A stretch of 64,000 nt of DNA, from assembly GCF_009766105.1 (NCBI RefSeq), contig NZ_LMUH01000009.1, positions 1-64,000 on the forward strand, given 5' to 3'. A program made the position numbers and the translations under genes. Each line of letters opens with the position of its first letter. Position 1 is the first letter of the stretch. Positions 25,070 through 35,860 of the stretch are shown piece after piece. The DNA is from Granulicella sp. S156 (GTDB lineage Bacteria > Acidobacteriota > Terriglobia > Terriglobales > Acidobacteriaceae). The notes below the pieces were generated by a model. The model ran no database searches. It was given only the letters and a program-made list of their open reading frames with translations, and had not been told where the DNA came from.

Positions 25070-25563
25070 TCGCCGCCATCGCCCTCGGCTCCAACCTACC
25101 CTCACACTTCGGTGACCGCGCAGCCAACCTGCACGAAGCCCTGCGCCAACTCCAAACGCTGGGCCAGGTCACTGCCGTCTCCAGCTTTCACGACACCGAC
25201 CCGGTAGGCTATGAAGATCAGCCGCGTTTCCTGAACGCCGCCGCCCTGCTCGAAACCGAGCTCCCACCCCTCGAGTTGCTGCACGCACTTCTCGGGATCG
25301 AACACTCTATGGGCCGCGACCGCTCCACCGCACCGCTCAAAGGCCCACGCATCATCGATCTCGACCTGTTGCTGTTTGGCGACGTCGTTCTGCAAACACC
25401 CGAACTCACGCTGCCCCACCCAGCAATGCACGAGCGCCGCTTCGTCCTCGCACCGCTCTCTGAAATCGCGCCGGAGATGCAACACCCCACATTGCATTGC
25501 ACCGTTGCTGAGCTTGCGGAAGCCGCTACTTCTTCTCCTCGTGATACTCCTGCTCGGTATTGA
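25066..25563 (+). CDS. folK: 2-amino-4-hydroxy-6-hydroxymethyldihydropteridine pyrophosphokinase
   Basis: The 165-residue enzyme shows the HPPK signature: IALGSNL at the start, [33 protein letters not shown] and the core [14 protein letters not shown], followed by [16 protein letters not shown]. It transfers pyrophosphate from ATP to the pterin alcohol in folate synthesis. The ATG overlaps the lpxC stop (ATGA), indicating translational coupling of lipid A and folate genes. Its C-terminus overlaps the end of the convergent FAD oxidoreductase gene by 38 bp, so the last dozen residues are encoded on both strands. Confidence 0.95.
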   Translation: MIAAIALGSNLPSHFGDRAANLHEALRQLQTLGQVTAVSSFHDTDPVGYEDQPRFLNAAALLETELPPLELLHALLGIEHSMGRDRSTAPLKGPRIIDLDLLLFGDVVLQTPELTLPHPAMHERRFVLAPLSEIAPEMQHPTLHCTVAELAEAATSSPRDTPARY

Positions 25564-27247
25564 TCCCCCACACAGCAGCCTTGTCCACATGCCCTGCGGC
25601 GATGCCGTCCACCACGGCCATCGCCGTCAGCATCGAGTGGTCCTGGTTGTTGTACTTGTGCATGCCGTTGCGGCCCACTAGAAACAGGTTCTCGAAGCTG
25701 TCGGTAAACTCGCGCAGTTCGCTGAAGCGATCATAGGTCCCGAAGTACGCCGGATAGGTCTTCGGCACACGCACCACATGCGAGTCCGTCACTTCGCTGG
25801 TCCGCAGGATGCCGATTGTCTCCAGCTCCTTCGCCGCAAAGGTCTTCAATTCTTCATCGGGCATCGCCCATAGCGCATCGGTGTCGTAACAAAAGTATTC
25901 CAGCCCGATCCACACCTTTGTCGGGTCGGAGACCATATACGGCGACCAGTTGTTGAAGATCTGCAGCCGCCCCAGCAGCACATCGGGCTCCTGGATGTAG
26001 ATCCACGTGTCCTTAATCAAACCACCATCCGGCTCACGCACATCCAGCTTGTTTGCGAGCACGCCCACCGTAATGAAGTCGCGATACTGCAGGCCGTCGC
26101 TCACCTCGCGTACATTGGCGGGCACATCGACGTGCAGCGCCTGTACCAGCTCGCGCATCGGCATCGTCGAGATAAAGTAATCACCCTCGATGCGCTTCCG
26201 TTCGCCGGCCTGGTCCACAGCTTCGATCGCAACCACACGCGCGCCTTCCACGAGAATCGCATCGACCTTCCAGTGCATGTGAATCTCGCCGCCCATGGCA
26301 ACGACCTTCTCCGCAACATGCTCCCATAACTGCCCCGGCCCAAACTTCGGATACAGAAAGCGCTCGATCAGCGAAGTATCCGTACCCTTCTGCGCAATAT
26401 CCTTGCTGGAGGTGCCATCTCCTTCAGCGCTCTTCGGCTTACCGGAAAAAGCCTTCTTCACAAAGTGCTTCAGCGCCGTCGTCAGGGAAAGTCCCTTGAT
26501 GCGCTGCGCTCCCCATTCGGCGGAGATCTTGTCGCACGGCGTTCCCCACACCTTCTCCGTATAGCTCTTGAAGAACGTGAGGTACAGCTCTTTGCCGAAG
26601 CGATTAATCAGAAAGTCTTCGAGGCTCTTCTCTTCTTTGATAGGGCTCACGCGACTCATCACGTAGCTATAGCCAATCTTCACCATGCGCACTGGGCCGA
26701 GGTTCGCAATCGTGTTACCGGTGAGTTTGATCGGATAGTCGAAGAACTTACGCAGATAGTAGATGCGGCTCTTGCGCGGCCGTACCAGCATCACCAGGTC
26801 GTCGGACTCAGGCTGCGGTGCAACCACGGTCGCCACTACCTCTTCTTCAGTAACATCCTCTTCTTCTTCATCAGCGGCGTCGCCGTCTTCTGTCTCGTGA
26901 TGCAGCGGTCCCATGCCGCGCAGAGGAGGCTCTTCGTGCAGATGCGCAGGTACCGCAACCTTGCGTTCCTTACCCTGATAGCTGATATCCACGCCGGTAG
27001 GCGAGGCGCCCGCGAGGTCCGGCGGCATCAGGTCCATCCACCACTGCATCACGCGGTCGCTCTTGGAAAAGAAGCGATGTCCGCCGATGTCCATACGGTT
27101 GCCCTTATAGCGGATAGTGCGCGAGATGCCGCCGATCTCTCCACTGGCTTCCAGGATGATCGGCTGCACGTCTGTCTTGCGCAGAAGTTCCAAGGCCGCT
27201 GTCAGCCCTGCCGGCCCTGCCCCGATGATGATTGCCCTACGCGCCAT
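25526..27247 (-). CDS. FAD-dependent oxidoreductase, UDP-galactopyranose mutase / amine oxidase-like
   Basis: The 573-residue flavoprotein (ATG 27247) begins with a Rossmann motif, [41 protein letters not shown] resembles the substrate-side motif of NAD(P)-binding amine-oxidase-like and UDP-galactopyranose-mutase-like proteins. [15 protein letters not shown] and a C-terminal [18 protein letters not shown] match the group often annotated near O-antigen or exopolysaccharide genes. A very acidic insert ([18 protein letters not shown], about residues 120-140) interrupts the fold and is unusual. The exact reaction is not decided by sequence alone. It converges on folK with a 38-bp coding overlap. 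Confidence 0.8.
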   Translation of the reverse strand: MARRAIIIGAGPAGLTAALELLRKTDVQPIILEASGEIGGISRTIRYKGNRMDIGGHRFFSKSDRVMQWWMDLMPPDLAGASPTGVDISYQGKERKVAVPAHLHEEPPLRGMGPLHHETEDGDAADEEEEDVTEEEVVATVVAPQPESDDLVMLVRPRKSRIYYLRKFFDYPIKLTGNTIANLGPVRMVKIGYSYVMSRVSPIKEEKSLEDFLINRFGKELYLTFFKSYTEKVWGTPCDKISAEWGAQRIKGLSLTTALKHFVKKAFSGKPKSAEGDGTSSKDIAQKGTDTSLIERFLYPKFGPGQLWEHVAEKVVAMGGEIHMHWKVDAILVEGARVVAIEAVDQAGERKRIEGDYFISTMPMRELVQALHVDVPANVREVSDGLQYRDFITVGVLANKLDVREPDGGLIKDTWIYIQEPDVLLGRLQIFNNWSPYMVSDPTKVWIGLEYFCYDTDALWAMPDEELKTFAAKELETIGILRTSEVTDSHVVRVPKTYPAYFGTYDRFSELREFTDSFENLFLVGRNGMHKYNNQDHSMLTAMAVVDGIAAGHVDKAAVWGINTEQEYHEEKK

Positions 27248-27335
27248 GCGCCTTTGCCGCTCCAAACACGCATTCCGCGTCGAATCAAGCTTACCGTATG
27301 GTTAGACGGGTGCGAAGACCATGCGACTGCAAGAG

Positions 27336-27417
27336 CCTAACGCAGAAACGCAAAGGAGCGCAGAGGGTTCCGTCGCGTCCTTTGCGTTCTTCCTCTGCGC
27401 CCTCTGCGTCAAGGCTT
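27336..27417. repeat. Hairpin repeat of the CGCAGAGGnnGCAAAG family
   Basis: GCAGAAACGCAAAGGAGCGC pairs in outline with GCGTCCTTTGCGTTCTTCC; CTCTGCGCCCTCTGCGTCAA follows. The right half is nearly identical to the element at 53519-53617. It lies between the FAD-oxidoreductase start and the end of the MBL hydrolase. Confidence 0.8.
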
Positions 27418-27467
27418 TTGGGTTATACCAGCACTTATGCCTCGAGGTTCTCCACCACGAACCAACA

Positions 27468-28457
27468 TCACTCCAAGCCGCCCCTGGCCGATTGGCAGGT
27501 TCCAGGTCCTCCTGGAAAGGCGCTGAAAAACCCGGAACGCCCGTGGGCTGGAATCATCACAAGTGTTGGAAGCATTCTATGCAGCTCATTCAGTTGTTGG
27601 ACCGCCTCCGCTGCCTTCCCCGGCTCGACATCTTGGAGGAAAAAAGGTTTTCGAAGCCTTTCAGTGATCTCCCGGACTTGAAGAGCAGCGTCGCCGACAT
27701 AGAAAATGCGATGATCGGCATCGAGATTGATAAAAACGCCCACGCTGCCAGGCGTATGTCCCGGAAGCGGAACTAAAACGATAGAACCGTCCTCGTAGAG
27801 ATCGAAGCTTTGCTGAAAGATCTCATAGGGCGTGTCAGAAAATCTCAGCTCTCTTGCACGGCCGTCCTCGAGCATCTTGGCCTGTTGAGGAATCACGGCG
27901 CCGGTCTGCAAGGCCTTACGGTCGTACAAGTAGTTCAATTCGAGCGGGCTCAGCAATACGGGGATCCTTGGCAGGTCCTCATACCCTCCCACATGATCGA
28001 GGTGAGCATGCGAGGGAATCAATAGTTGAATCTTCCGGAGCCTTTCTCCCAAAGCGCGCAATGCTTCTGGTAGAGACCCGCGCGGCTTCAGCCGTCCGGG
28101 TATCGCAATCATGACCAATCGCTGCCACATCGGGAACTGCGAAGCTTCCTCCTCGAAACGGCTGGAATTGCCTCCATCGATGAGCACGTCTCCCTTCGGA
28201 TGGCGGATAAGCAGCCCGGAAGCGGTCATTGCGAAAGATCCCGAGCCGAACGCATGGCCGGTTTCGACCCAGCAGACCTCTGTCCGCGGCAGCCGGGAGA
28301 GATTTGCTGGTGTCCTCGATAGATGCCCCAGCGGAGGAAGAGGCCTCCTTCCATACAAGGCAACTGCCAGAAATGCCGGTACCCCAAAAAGGATCGCGGC
28401 GATGACGATACTGACCGTAAAGAGAATGACTCGTAGCGGATTGCGCTTGATCTTCAA
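27468..28457 (-). CDS. Membrane-anchored metallo-beta-lactamase-fold hydrolase
   Basis: The 329-residue protein has an N-terminal membrane segment (VILFTVSIVIAAILFGVPAFLAVAL) and then an MBL domain. The domain shows the canonical zinc motif PSHAHLDHVGG (HxHxDH, near residue 150), GHTPGSVG (His), YVGDAA (bridging Asp) and a terminal His in MIPAHGR. MBL-fold enzymes hydrolyse thioesters, lactones, phosphoesters or beta-lactams; lactonase-like members look most similar, as an inference. It lies 79 nt behind the DoxX-like gene on the same strand, and both are divergent from a MocR regulator that may control them. Confidence 0.85.
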   Translation of the reverse strand: MKIKRNPLRVILFTVSIVIAAILFGVPAFLAVALYGRRPLPPLGHLSRTPANLSRLPRTEVCWVETGHAFGSGSFAMTASGLLIRHPKGDVLIDGGNSSRFEEEASQFPMWQRLVMIAIPGRLKPRGSLPEALRALGERLRKIQLLIPSHAHLDHVGGYEDLPRIPVLLSPLELNYLYDRKALQTGAVIPQQAKMLEDGRARELRFSDTPYEIFQQSFDLYEDGSIVLVPLPGHTPGSVGVFINLDADHRIFYVGDAALQVREITERLRKPFFLQDVEPGKAAEAVQQLNELHRMLPTLVMIPAHGRSGFFSAFPGGPGTCQSARGGLE

Positions 28458-28536
28458 ATCTTGAGTCTTTCCGGAGCGATCTCAGACGTCGGTTCCATTT
28501 ATGGTGCAACGGGATGGAAGAGCTATGGATCGCAAC

Positions 28537-28995
28537 TTAAGCCTCGGAAGCGTTCTCAGAAGAGAGGGGGTCCCAGATAAAACGAGGTCTCGCGACCGCT
28601 CCCAGCAATAGGGCAGCACCTACAGCCGTGAACACTCCATATCCCAGCGTTGTCGGGATGCCGAGAGCAATGCTCATCGTAACCGCAAACAACGCGAGAA
28701 GTGCGGCGCTGGACCACGCAACAATACGTGGATAGACGCCCACTAGGAGCGCCACGGCAAGCGCAAATTCGATGATTGTTTCCAGGATGCCAATCGTCGG
28801 AATGAAGGCCTTCGGTGCAATCTTGATAAGATACGCAACGAATTGCAGGAAGTGTGTCCAATCTCCCCAGGTGACACCCTTCGTTCCATGTCCGCCGTAA
28901 ACGCCGAAACGATCCGCGATCGCAACGAGAAACGCGGAACTAAGGCACAGACGCAGAACGATCCTGCCGATTTGTAAGACTCGCTTATCTGTCAT
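28537..28995 (-). CDS. DoxX-like membrane protein
   Basis: The 152-residue protein has four hydrophobic segments (IVLRLCLSSAFLVAIA, FIPTIGILETIIEFALAVALLVGVY, IVAWSSAALLALFAVTMSIAL, VFTAVGAALLLGAVA), the topology of the DoxX/SURF4-like group. The pattern LRLxLSSAFLVAIADRF at the N-terminus fits. DoxX-type proteins are small inner-membrane proteins with redox- or thiol-related roles in some organisms; none can be assigned here. It is the first gene of a probable two-gene unit with the MBL hydrolase. It is divergent from the MocR regulator across about 180 bp that contain an inverted repeat. Confidence 0.78.
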   Translation of the reverse strand: MTDKRVLQIGRIVLRLCLSSAFLVAIADRFGVYGGHGTKGVTWGDWTHFLQFVAYLIKIAPKAFIPTIGILETIIEFALAVALLVGVYPRIVAWSSAALLALFAVTMSIALGIPTTLGYGVFTAVGAALLLGAVARPRFIWDPLSSENASEA

Positions 28996-29090
28996 AGTGA
29001 TGTCGTCGAATCCTTTCCTTTTTAGGCGAACTCCAGGACGAGGAACCTGGCTTCTCTGGATGCGTATGCTTCGGCGAAGCGTTCAAAAGA

Positions 29091-29114
29091 ATCGTAAGCG
29101 CGCGCTGGTACGAT
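29091..29114. promoter_or_regulatory. ATCGTA-N12-TACGAT inverted repeat
   Basis: A perfect 6-bp inverted repeat with 12-bp spacing lies in the divergent DoxX/MocR intergenic region, 65 bp before the MocR start. MocR regulators frequently bind repeats in the divergent promoter region they share with targets, so this is a candidate site only. Confidence 0.35.
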
Positions 29115-29178
29115 GCCTAGAGCCATATTGCGATGATTCTTTGGACCATTTGAAAAGCTTCAAGAGAGTTCAGGGTCT

Positions 29179-30612
29179 ATGTCTAAAATCGTTAGCTCTT
29201 TCGAACTGACACTTCGGAAACGTCCCCAGCAGGTTAAGCTCACGCGTTGGCTCTATGAAGAGCTGCGTCGAGCCATACTCGACCGCCGCCTTCCACCCGG
29301 AACCCGCCTTCCTGCGACACGAGACTTTGCACAGCAATACGCCATATCTCGAGGAACGGTGGTGACAGCGTTCCAGCAACTGCAAACCGAGGGCTTTCTG
29401 GTCGGCCAGATTGGAGCAGGCACCTGGGTCAACGAGCAGTTGCCTCAGCACCTTCTGGGGCCGAAGACAACGGAAGCCCCAGCTAAGAAACTCACGGGAC
29501 CGCTCCCTGAATGGGTACTCTCTTTCCCGCCGCGTCCGTTTCGTTCTTTCGTCCCCGCCATTTCGGAATTCCCCGTTGATATCTGGGCACGAGTAGCAGG
29601 ACACAGGCTGCGTCGCGCCTCCGCTTCTCTTCTGACTGGATCCGACGCGCGAGGATATGGCCCATTGCGCGAGGCTATTGCGGGATATCTGGGTTCAAAG
29701 CGCGGAGTCAGGTGTTCCCCGGACCAGGTAATCATTGTGACCGGTGCTCAGCAAGGGGTGGACCTCCTTGCACGATTCCTGGTGAAGCCTGGCGACGCAG
29801 TCTGGGTAGAAGATCCTGGATACTTCGGCGCGAAGGCAGCCTTTCGCAACGCGGGCGCGAAGATTATTCCCGTGCCGCTCGATGAAGAGGGCCTCTCGAT
29901 CTCAAAAGGAAAAGATCTCTGCGAGCGCCCCAGGGCCGCATACCTGACGCCGGCTCACCAGTTCCCCCTGGGCATGACCATGTCTCTGCAACGCAGACTC
30001 GCACTTCTTGATTGGGCACGCGAAGTTGGCGCGTTCTTGATTGAAGATGACTACGATAGCGAATTCCGCTTTGAGGGATTACCCGTGCCGGCGCTTCAGG
30101 GTCTGGATCAAACGGGCAACGTCATCCTCCTCGGCAGCTTCAACAAAGTAATGTTTCCCTCTTTGCGTCTGGGATACCTTGTTCTCCCGGCTTCGCTCAT
30201 CGATCGATTTCTGGGATTTCGCTATATCGGCGACCTGCATCCTTCCGGCCTGGATCAGGCCATTCTCTGCGACTTTATTGTCGAAGGACACCTCGGACGA
30301 CATATCCGCCGGATGTGCGATTTGTATGGAGGGAGACTGCTGGCGCTACAAGAAAACGCGAAAAAGTATCTCGAAGGAATCATTGAGATCAAGCCTATCC
30401 AGGCGGGCCTCGCGACCTCTGCATTCCTCCTCAATGGAATGAGCTCACGTCAGGCCGAGGACGCGGCGATCGCGCAGGGCATCGAAGCGATGGCGCTCGA
30501 CCGATTTGTCCTCGGTAGCACGCCTGTACACGGCATGCATCTGGGCTTCGCTGCGTTCGACGAACGAGAGATTCGTCGAGGCATCATCGCTCTGGCGCGG
30601 GCAATTAGCTAG
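29179..30612 (+). CDS. MocR-type GntR/aminotransferase transcriptional regulator
   Basis: The 477-residue protein joins a GntR winged-helix domain to a class I aminotransferase-like domain, the MocR/PdxR architecture. The winged helix covers residues 20-85 (WLYEELRRAILDRRLPPGTRLPATRDFA ... SRGTVVTAFQQL in outline). The PLP-binding features include VTGAQQGVDLLARFL, YLTPAHQFPLG, IEDDYDSEF and the LGSFNKVMFPSLRLGYL segment with the Schiff-base Lys. Family members use PLP or amino compounds as effectors and often control a divergent neighbour, here the DoxX-MBL unit. The C-terminal 480-residue layout is complete with no truncation. Confidence 0.9.
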   Translation: MSKIVSSFELTLRKRPQQVKLTRWLYEELRRAILDRRLPPGTRLPATRDFAQQYAISRGTVVTAFQQLQTEGFLVGQIGAGTWVNEQLPQHLLGPKTTEAPAKKLTGPLPEWVLSFPPRPFRSFVPAISEFPVDIWARVAGHRLRRASASLLTGSDARGYGPLREAIAGYLGSKRGVRCSPDQVIIVTGAQQGVDLLARFLVKPGDAVWVEDPGYFGAKAAFRNAGAKIIPVPLDEEGLSISKGKDLCERPRAAYLTPAHQFPLGMTMSLQRRLALLDWAREVGAFLIEDDYDSEFRFEGLPVPALQGLDQTGNVILLGSFNKVMFPSLRLGYLVLPASLIDRFLGFRYIGDLHPSGLDQAILCDFIVEGHLGRHIRRMCDLYGGRLLALQENAKKYLEGIIEIKPIQAGLATSAFLLNGMSSRQAEDAAIAQGIEAMALDRFVLGSTPVHGMHLGFAAFDEREIRRGIIALARAIS

Positions 30613-30677
30613 GCGTGATTCGCTAGCGTCTTCACGGGATAAAACGGGTTTTTGCTTTTGCCCTTGTATTTGCTGTT

Positions 30678-30725
30678 GCTTTTCTGGTTGTCATTCCGAG
30701 CGCAGCGAGCGAACCCGCTTCCTCC
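30678..30725. repeat. GGTTGTCATTCCGAGCGCAGCGAGCG dispersed repeat
   Basis: TTTTCTGGTTGTCATTCCGA followed by GCGCAGCGAGCGAACCCGCT recurs at 40250-40300 and 61681-61735 with small changes. The AGCGCAGCGAGCGAA core is self-complementary in part. It lies between the convergent MocR and clpB genes. Confidence 0.75.
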
Positions 30726-30762
30726 CGTTCTTTGTCAGCCTCACCCGGGAAAGTGGGGCAAG

Positions 30763-30800
30763 AACCGAAAAGGCATGGCCTCAGCCATGCCTTTCGGTTT
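30763..30800. terminator. Bidirectional terminator hairpin after clpB
   Basis: AACCGAAAAGGCATGGC (30763-30779), loop CTCA, then GCCATGCCTTTCGGTT (30784-30799) form a 16-bp stem with one bulged A. It lies 20 nt beyond the clpB stop codon, between convergent genes, and both ends are A/T rich, so it may terminate transcription from both sides. Confidence 0.75.
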
Positions 30801-30819
30801 GCAGCGAACTACCCGGCCT

Positions 30820-33453
<2,634 letters not shown>

Positions 33454-33542
33454 CTGTCATCTCCTCAACTCAACCACTCGTAGCTCAACAAAAGCCTCTG
33501 TAATACCCACACCATCCTTGGGCCGTATCCTACTCTCGACGC

Positions 33543-34244
33543 ATGTCTGAGCCGAACGCCCATTCCTCGCAGCCTGAAACCGAATCTGCCTCCGAAATCC
33601 GCGCCGCCGGTTCGCTGCCTGCGGCGATGCTTCTGGCCGGTGCCGGCGGAGGCCTCGATGCCTTCGTCTACCTCAATCACGGCCATGTCTTTGCCGCTGC
33701 CATGACCGGCAACGGCATCTTCCTCGGCATCGCCGTTCTGCATCACGAATGGATGCAAGCCGTTCGTCATCTGATCGTGCTCATCTCCTTCGTCTTCGGC
33801 GTCTTCGCTTCCAGAGTCCTTGCCGATACCTTCAAACGTCACGCCATCACTGTCGGCCTGTTCTGCGAGATCGCCGTACTCTTCGCCGCCTCCTGGCTGC
33901 CAGGTTCGTTTCCCGATAGTGTCTTCGTGCCCGTGATCGCGGTGGTTGCCGCGTACCAGGTGGCGAGCTTCCGCACTGCCGATATCTACTCCTACAACTC
34001 GACCTTCCTGACCGGCAATCTGCGTATGGCCATCGAGGGACTCTATGACTCCTTCAACCCCGCCCATCGTGAAGCCGGCCTCCGCCAGTTTCGTCAACTC
34101 TCGCTGATCGTCGTCAGCTTCCTCACCGGGGCCAGCGTCGGAGCCATCCTCTCTCCCCGCTTCCTTAACCACACCCTCTGGTTCCTCGACCTGCCTCTGC
34201 TCGCCGTAGTGCTGCTGGTTGTGCGTCGCAGTCGAACGAGCTAA
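33543..34244 (+). CDS. YoaK-like (DUF1275) membrane protein
   Basis: The 233-residue protein has six hydrophobic segments and the DUF1275 features. These are an N-terminal LLAGAGGGLDAFVYLNHGHVFAAAMTGN-type segment (Gly-Gly-Leu-Asp-Ala then Thr-Gly-Asn) and, in the second half, STFLTGNLRMAIEGL repeating the TGN motif. The function of the family is unknown. It is divergent from clpB, with 89 bp between starts. The N-terminal 25 residues are polar and Ser/Glu-rich, ahead of the first helix. Confidence 0.85.
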   Translation: MSEPNAHSSQPETESASEIRAAGSLPAAMLLAGAGGGLDAFVYLNHGHVFAAAMTGNGIFLGIAVLHHEWMQAVRHLIVLISFVFGVFASRVLADTFKRHAITVGLFCEIAVLFAASWLPGSFPDSVFVPVIAVVAAYQVASFRTADIYSYNSTFLTGNLRMAIEGLYDSFNPAHREAGLRQFRQLSLIVVSFLTGASVGAILSPRFLNHTLWFLDLPLLAVVLLVVRRSRTS

Positions 34245-34586
34245 GCAGGAACTTGTATCTTGCTCATTCTGCTGACAAATCTAAGGATGCGAACCGGGGC
34301 TCACCTCTCTTTAGACGCAACTATAGCCCTAAGGTTGCATAAAATGTGATGGCAATACACTCATGTTTGGAGCAGCACAGGTAGAGCCCTTCAACCTGCT
34401 CGGAACTCTCGATTTCGCCATATATTCGCTGCCTCGCACAGCGCGGTTCGTAGCTGGCCGTACCTTTCGAAGATGTCGTACATGTTCATGGGCAGTAGCA
34501 CACACAAGCGCTTGAATATGCTCTAATTTGGCAGCACGCTATCCTTGCCTGGCTTGAACTGGAACGTTGAACTGCGGTTCTAAAGG
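34245..34586. other. Intergenic region, no recognised gene
   Basis: No open frame with similarity or a binding site is supported in these 342 bp, and no clear member of the dispersed repeats occurs. Base composition is lower in G+C than in the flanking genes. The promoter of the alginate-lyase-like gene should lie here, but I found no convincing hexamer pair. Confidence 0.4.
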
Positions 34587-34598
34587 GTGAGGAGCATG

Positions 34599-35795
34599 AT
34601 GATTGTCGACCCTATGATCATGAATCTCAGTCGCAGACGCTTCTGCACCCTCTCCGCAGCGGCAGCCCTCACCACCCAGAGAGCCTTAGCCTCTCCGAAG
34701 CTCCAAAGCCCCTTCACCATGGTGGCCTCCGTCGATCACGACCGCGTTCTGCGCCTCGCCGATCACTGGCTGCCTGAGGAGCCGCAGACGATCACGTCGT
34801 TCTCTTCGCCCCGGAGCCCCGGCGGCCCGCACGACTTCTTCTCCGAGGCCGACTACTTCTGGCCCAACCCCGCCAATCCCTCCGGCCCCTACAAAGAGAT
34901 CGACGGCAAGAGCAATCCGGACAACTTTCAAGACCATCGCCGCGCCATGATCCGTCTGAGCCTGGCGATGCCCGCGCTCACAGCCGGTTACGTACTTACC
35001 AAGCGCAAGGACTACGCCCGTGCCGCCGCCGCGCATCTGCTGGCGTGGTTCGTTACTCCGGCTACACGCATGACGCCCAATCTTGAGTACTCGCAGGGGG
35101 TGCGAAACGGCGGCGTAACAGGCCGCAGCTACGGCATCATCGACACGCTGCATCTCGTCGAGGTCGTCCGCGCCGCCACCTTCGTGCGCGCGTTCCTCTC
35201 AGCCGCCGAATGGGTCGCCCTGCAAGGCTGGTTCCGCGACTACCTCACCTGGATGAAGACCAGCGAGAAGGGCATCAAGGAGCGCGACGCAACCAACAAT
35301 CACGGCATATGCTGGGGCCTGCAGGTGGCCGAGTTCGCTCGGCTCGCGGACGACGACGCGACGCGCGCGGAAGTCCGCGAGCGCTTCATCCACGTCCAGC
35401 TCCCCATGCAGATGGCCCCCAACGGCGGCTTCCCCCGCGAACTCGCCCGCACCAAACCCTACGGCTATTCCATCTTCAACTTCGACGTGGCCGCTGCCCT
35501 GTGCTGGTCGCTCGGTCAGCAGGAGTTGGTCCGCTTCTCCCTGCCCGACGGCCGCGGCATGTGCCGCGCCGCCGAGTTCCTCGAGCCCTACCTCGCCGAC
35601 AAGAGCAAGTGGCCCTACCCGCACGATGTGCAGCACTGGGATAGCTGGCCCGTCCGCTCACCAGGGCTGCTCTTCTGCGGCGTGGCCTGCCACAACGACG
35701 ACTACCTCGCCCTCTGGCGCAGACTCGACCCCGACCCCACCGACCCCGAGATCATCCGCAACTTCCCGATTCGCCAGCCGGTGCTATGGGTGTAG
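34599..35795 (+). CDS. Tat-exported alginate-lyase-like enzyme
   Basis: The 398-residue protein has a twin-arginine-like signal (NLSRRRFCTLSAAAALT). An alpha/alpha-barrel sequence follows with the alginate lyase (PF05426-type) patterns DYFWPNP, DNFQDHRRAMIRLS, YAQGVRNGG-like YSQGVRNGG, GRSYGIIDTLHLVE and the catalytic-region ATNNHGICWGLQ (Asn-His), then GGFPRELARTKPYGYSIFN. Family members beta-eliminate uronate polysaccharides; the actual substrate is unknown. Several starts exist (GTG 34587, ATG 34596, 34599, 34614, 34620). ATG 34599 is chosen for its spacing from GAGGAG. The next gene starts 66 nt downstream. Confidence 0.85.
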   Translation: MIVDPMIMNLSRRRFCTLSAAAALTTQRALASPKLQSPFTMVASVDHDRVLRLADHWLPEEPQTITSFSSPRSPGGPHDFFSEADYFWPNPANPSGPYKEIDGKSNPDNFQDHRRAMIRLSLAMPALTAGYVLTKRKDYARAAAAHLLAWFVTPATRMTPNLEYSQGVRNGGVTGRSYGIIDTLHLVEVVRAATFVRAFLSAAEWVALQGWFRDYLTWMKTSEKGIKERDATNNHGICWGLQVAEFARLADDDATRAEVRERFIHVQLPMQMAPNGGFPRELARTKPYGYSIFNFDVAAALCWSLGQQELVRFSLPDGRGMCRAAEFLEPYLADKSKWPYPHDVQHWDSWPVRSPGLLFCGVACHNDDYLALWRRLDPDPTDPEIIRNFPIRQPVLWV

Positions 35796-35860
35796 GGTCT
35801 TTGCGTCATTTCGCCTCGATGGATACCCGCGATATCCTTAGTCCCATCTACGGAGACGAA

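Noticed and set aside
34500-34560. Sigma-54-type promoter near TGGCAGCACG...TTGC
   Set aside because: The GG to GC spacing is too long by five bases for a -24/-12 element.
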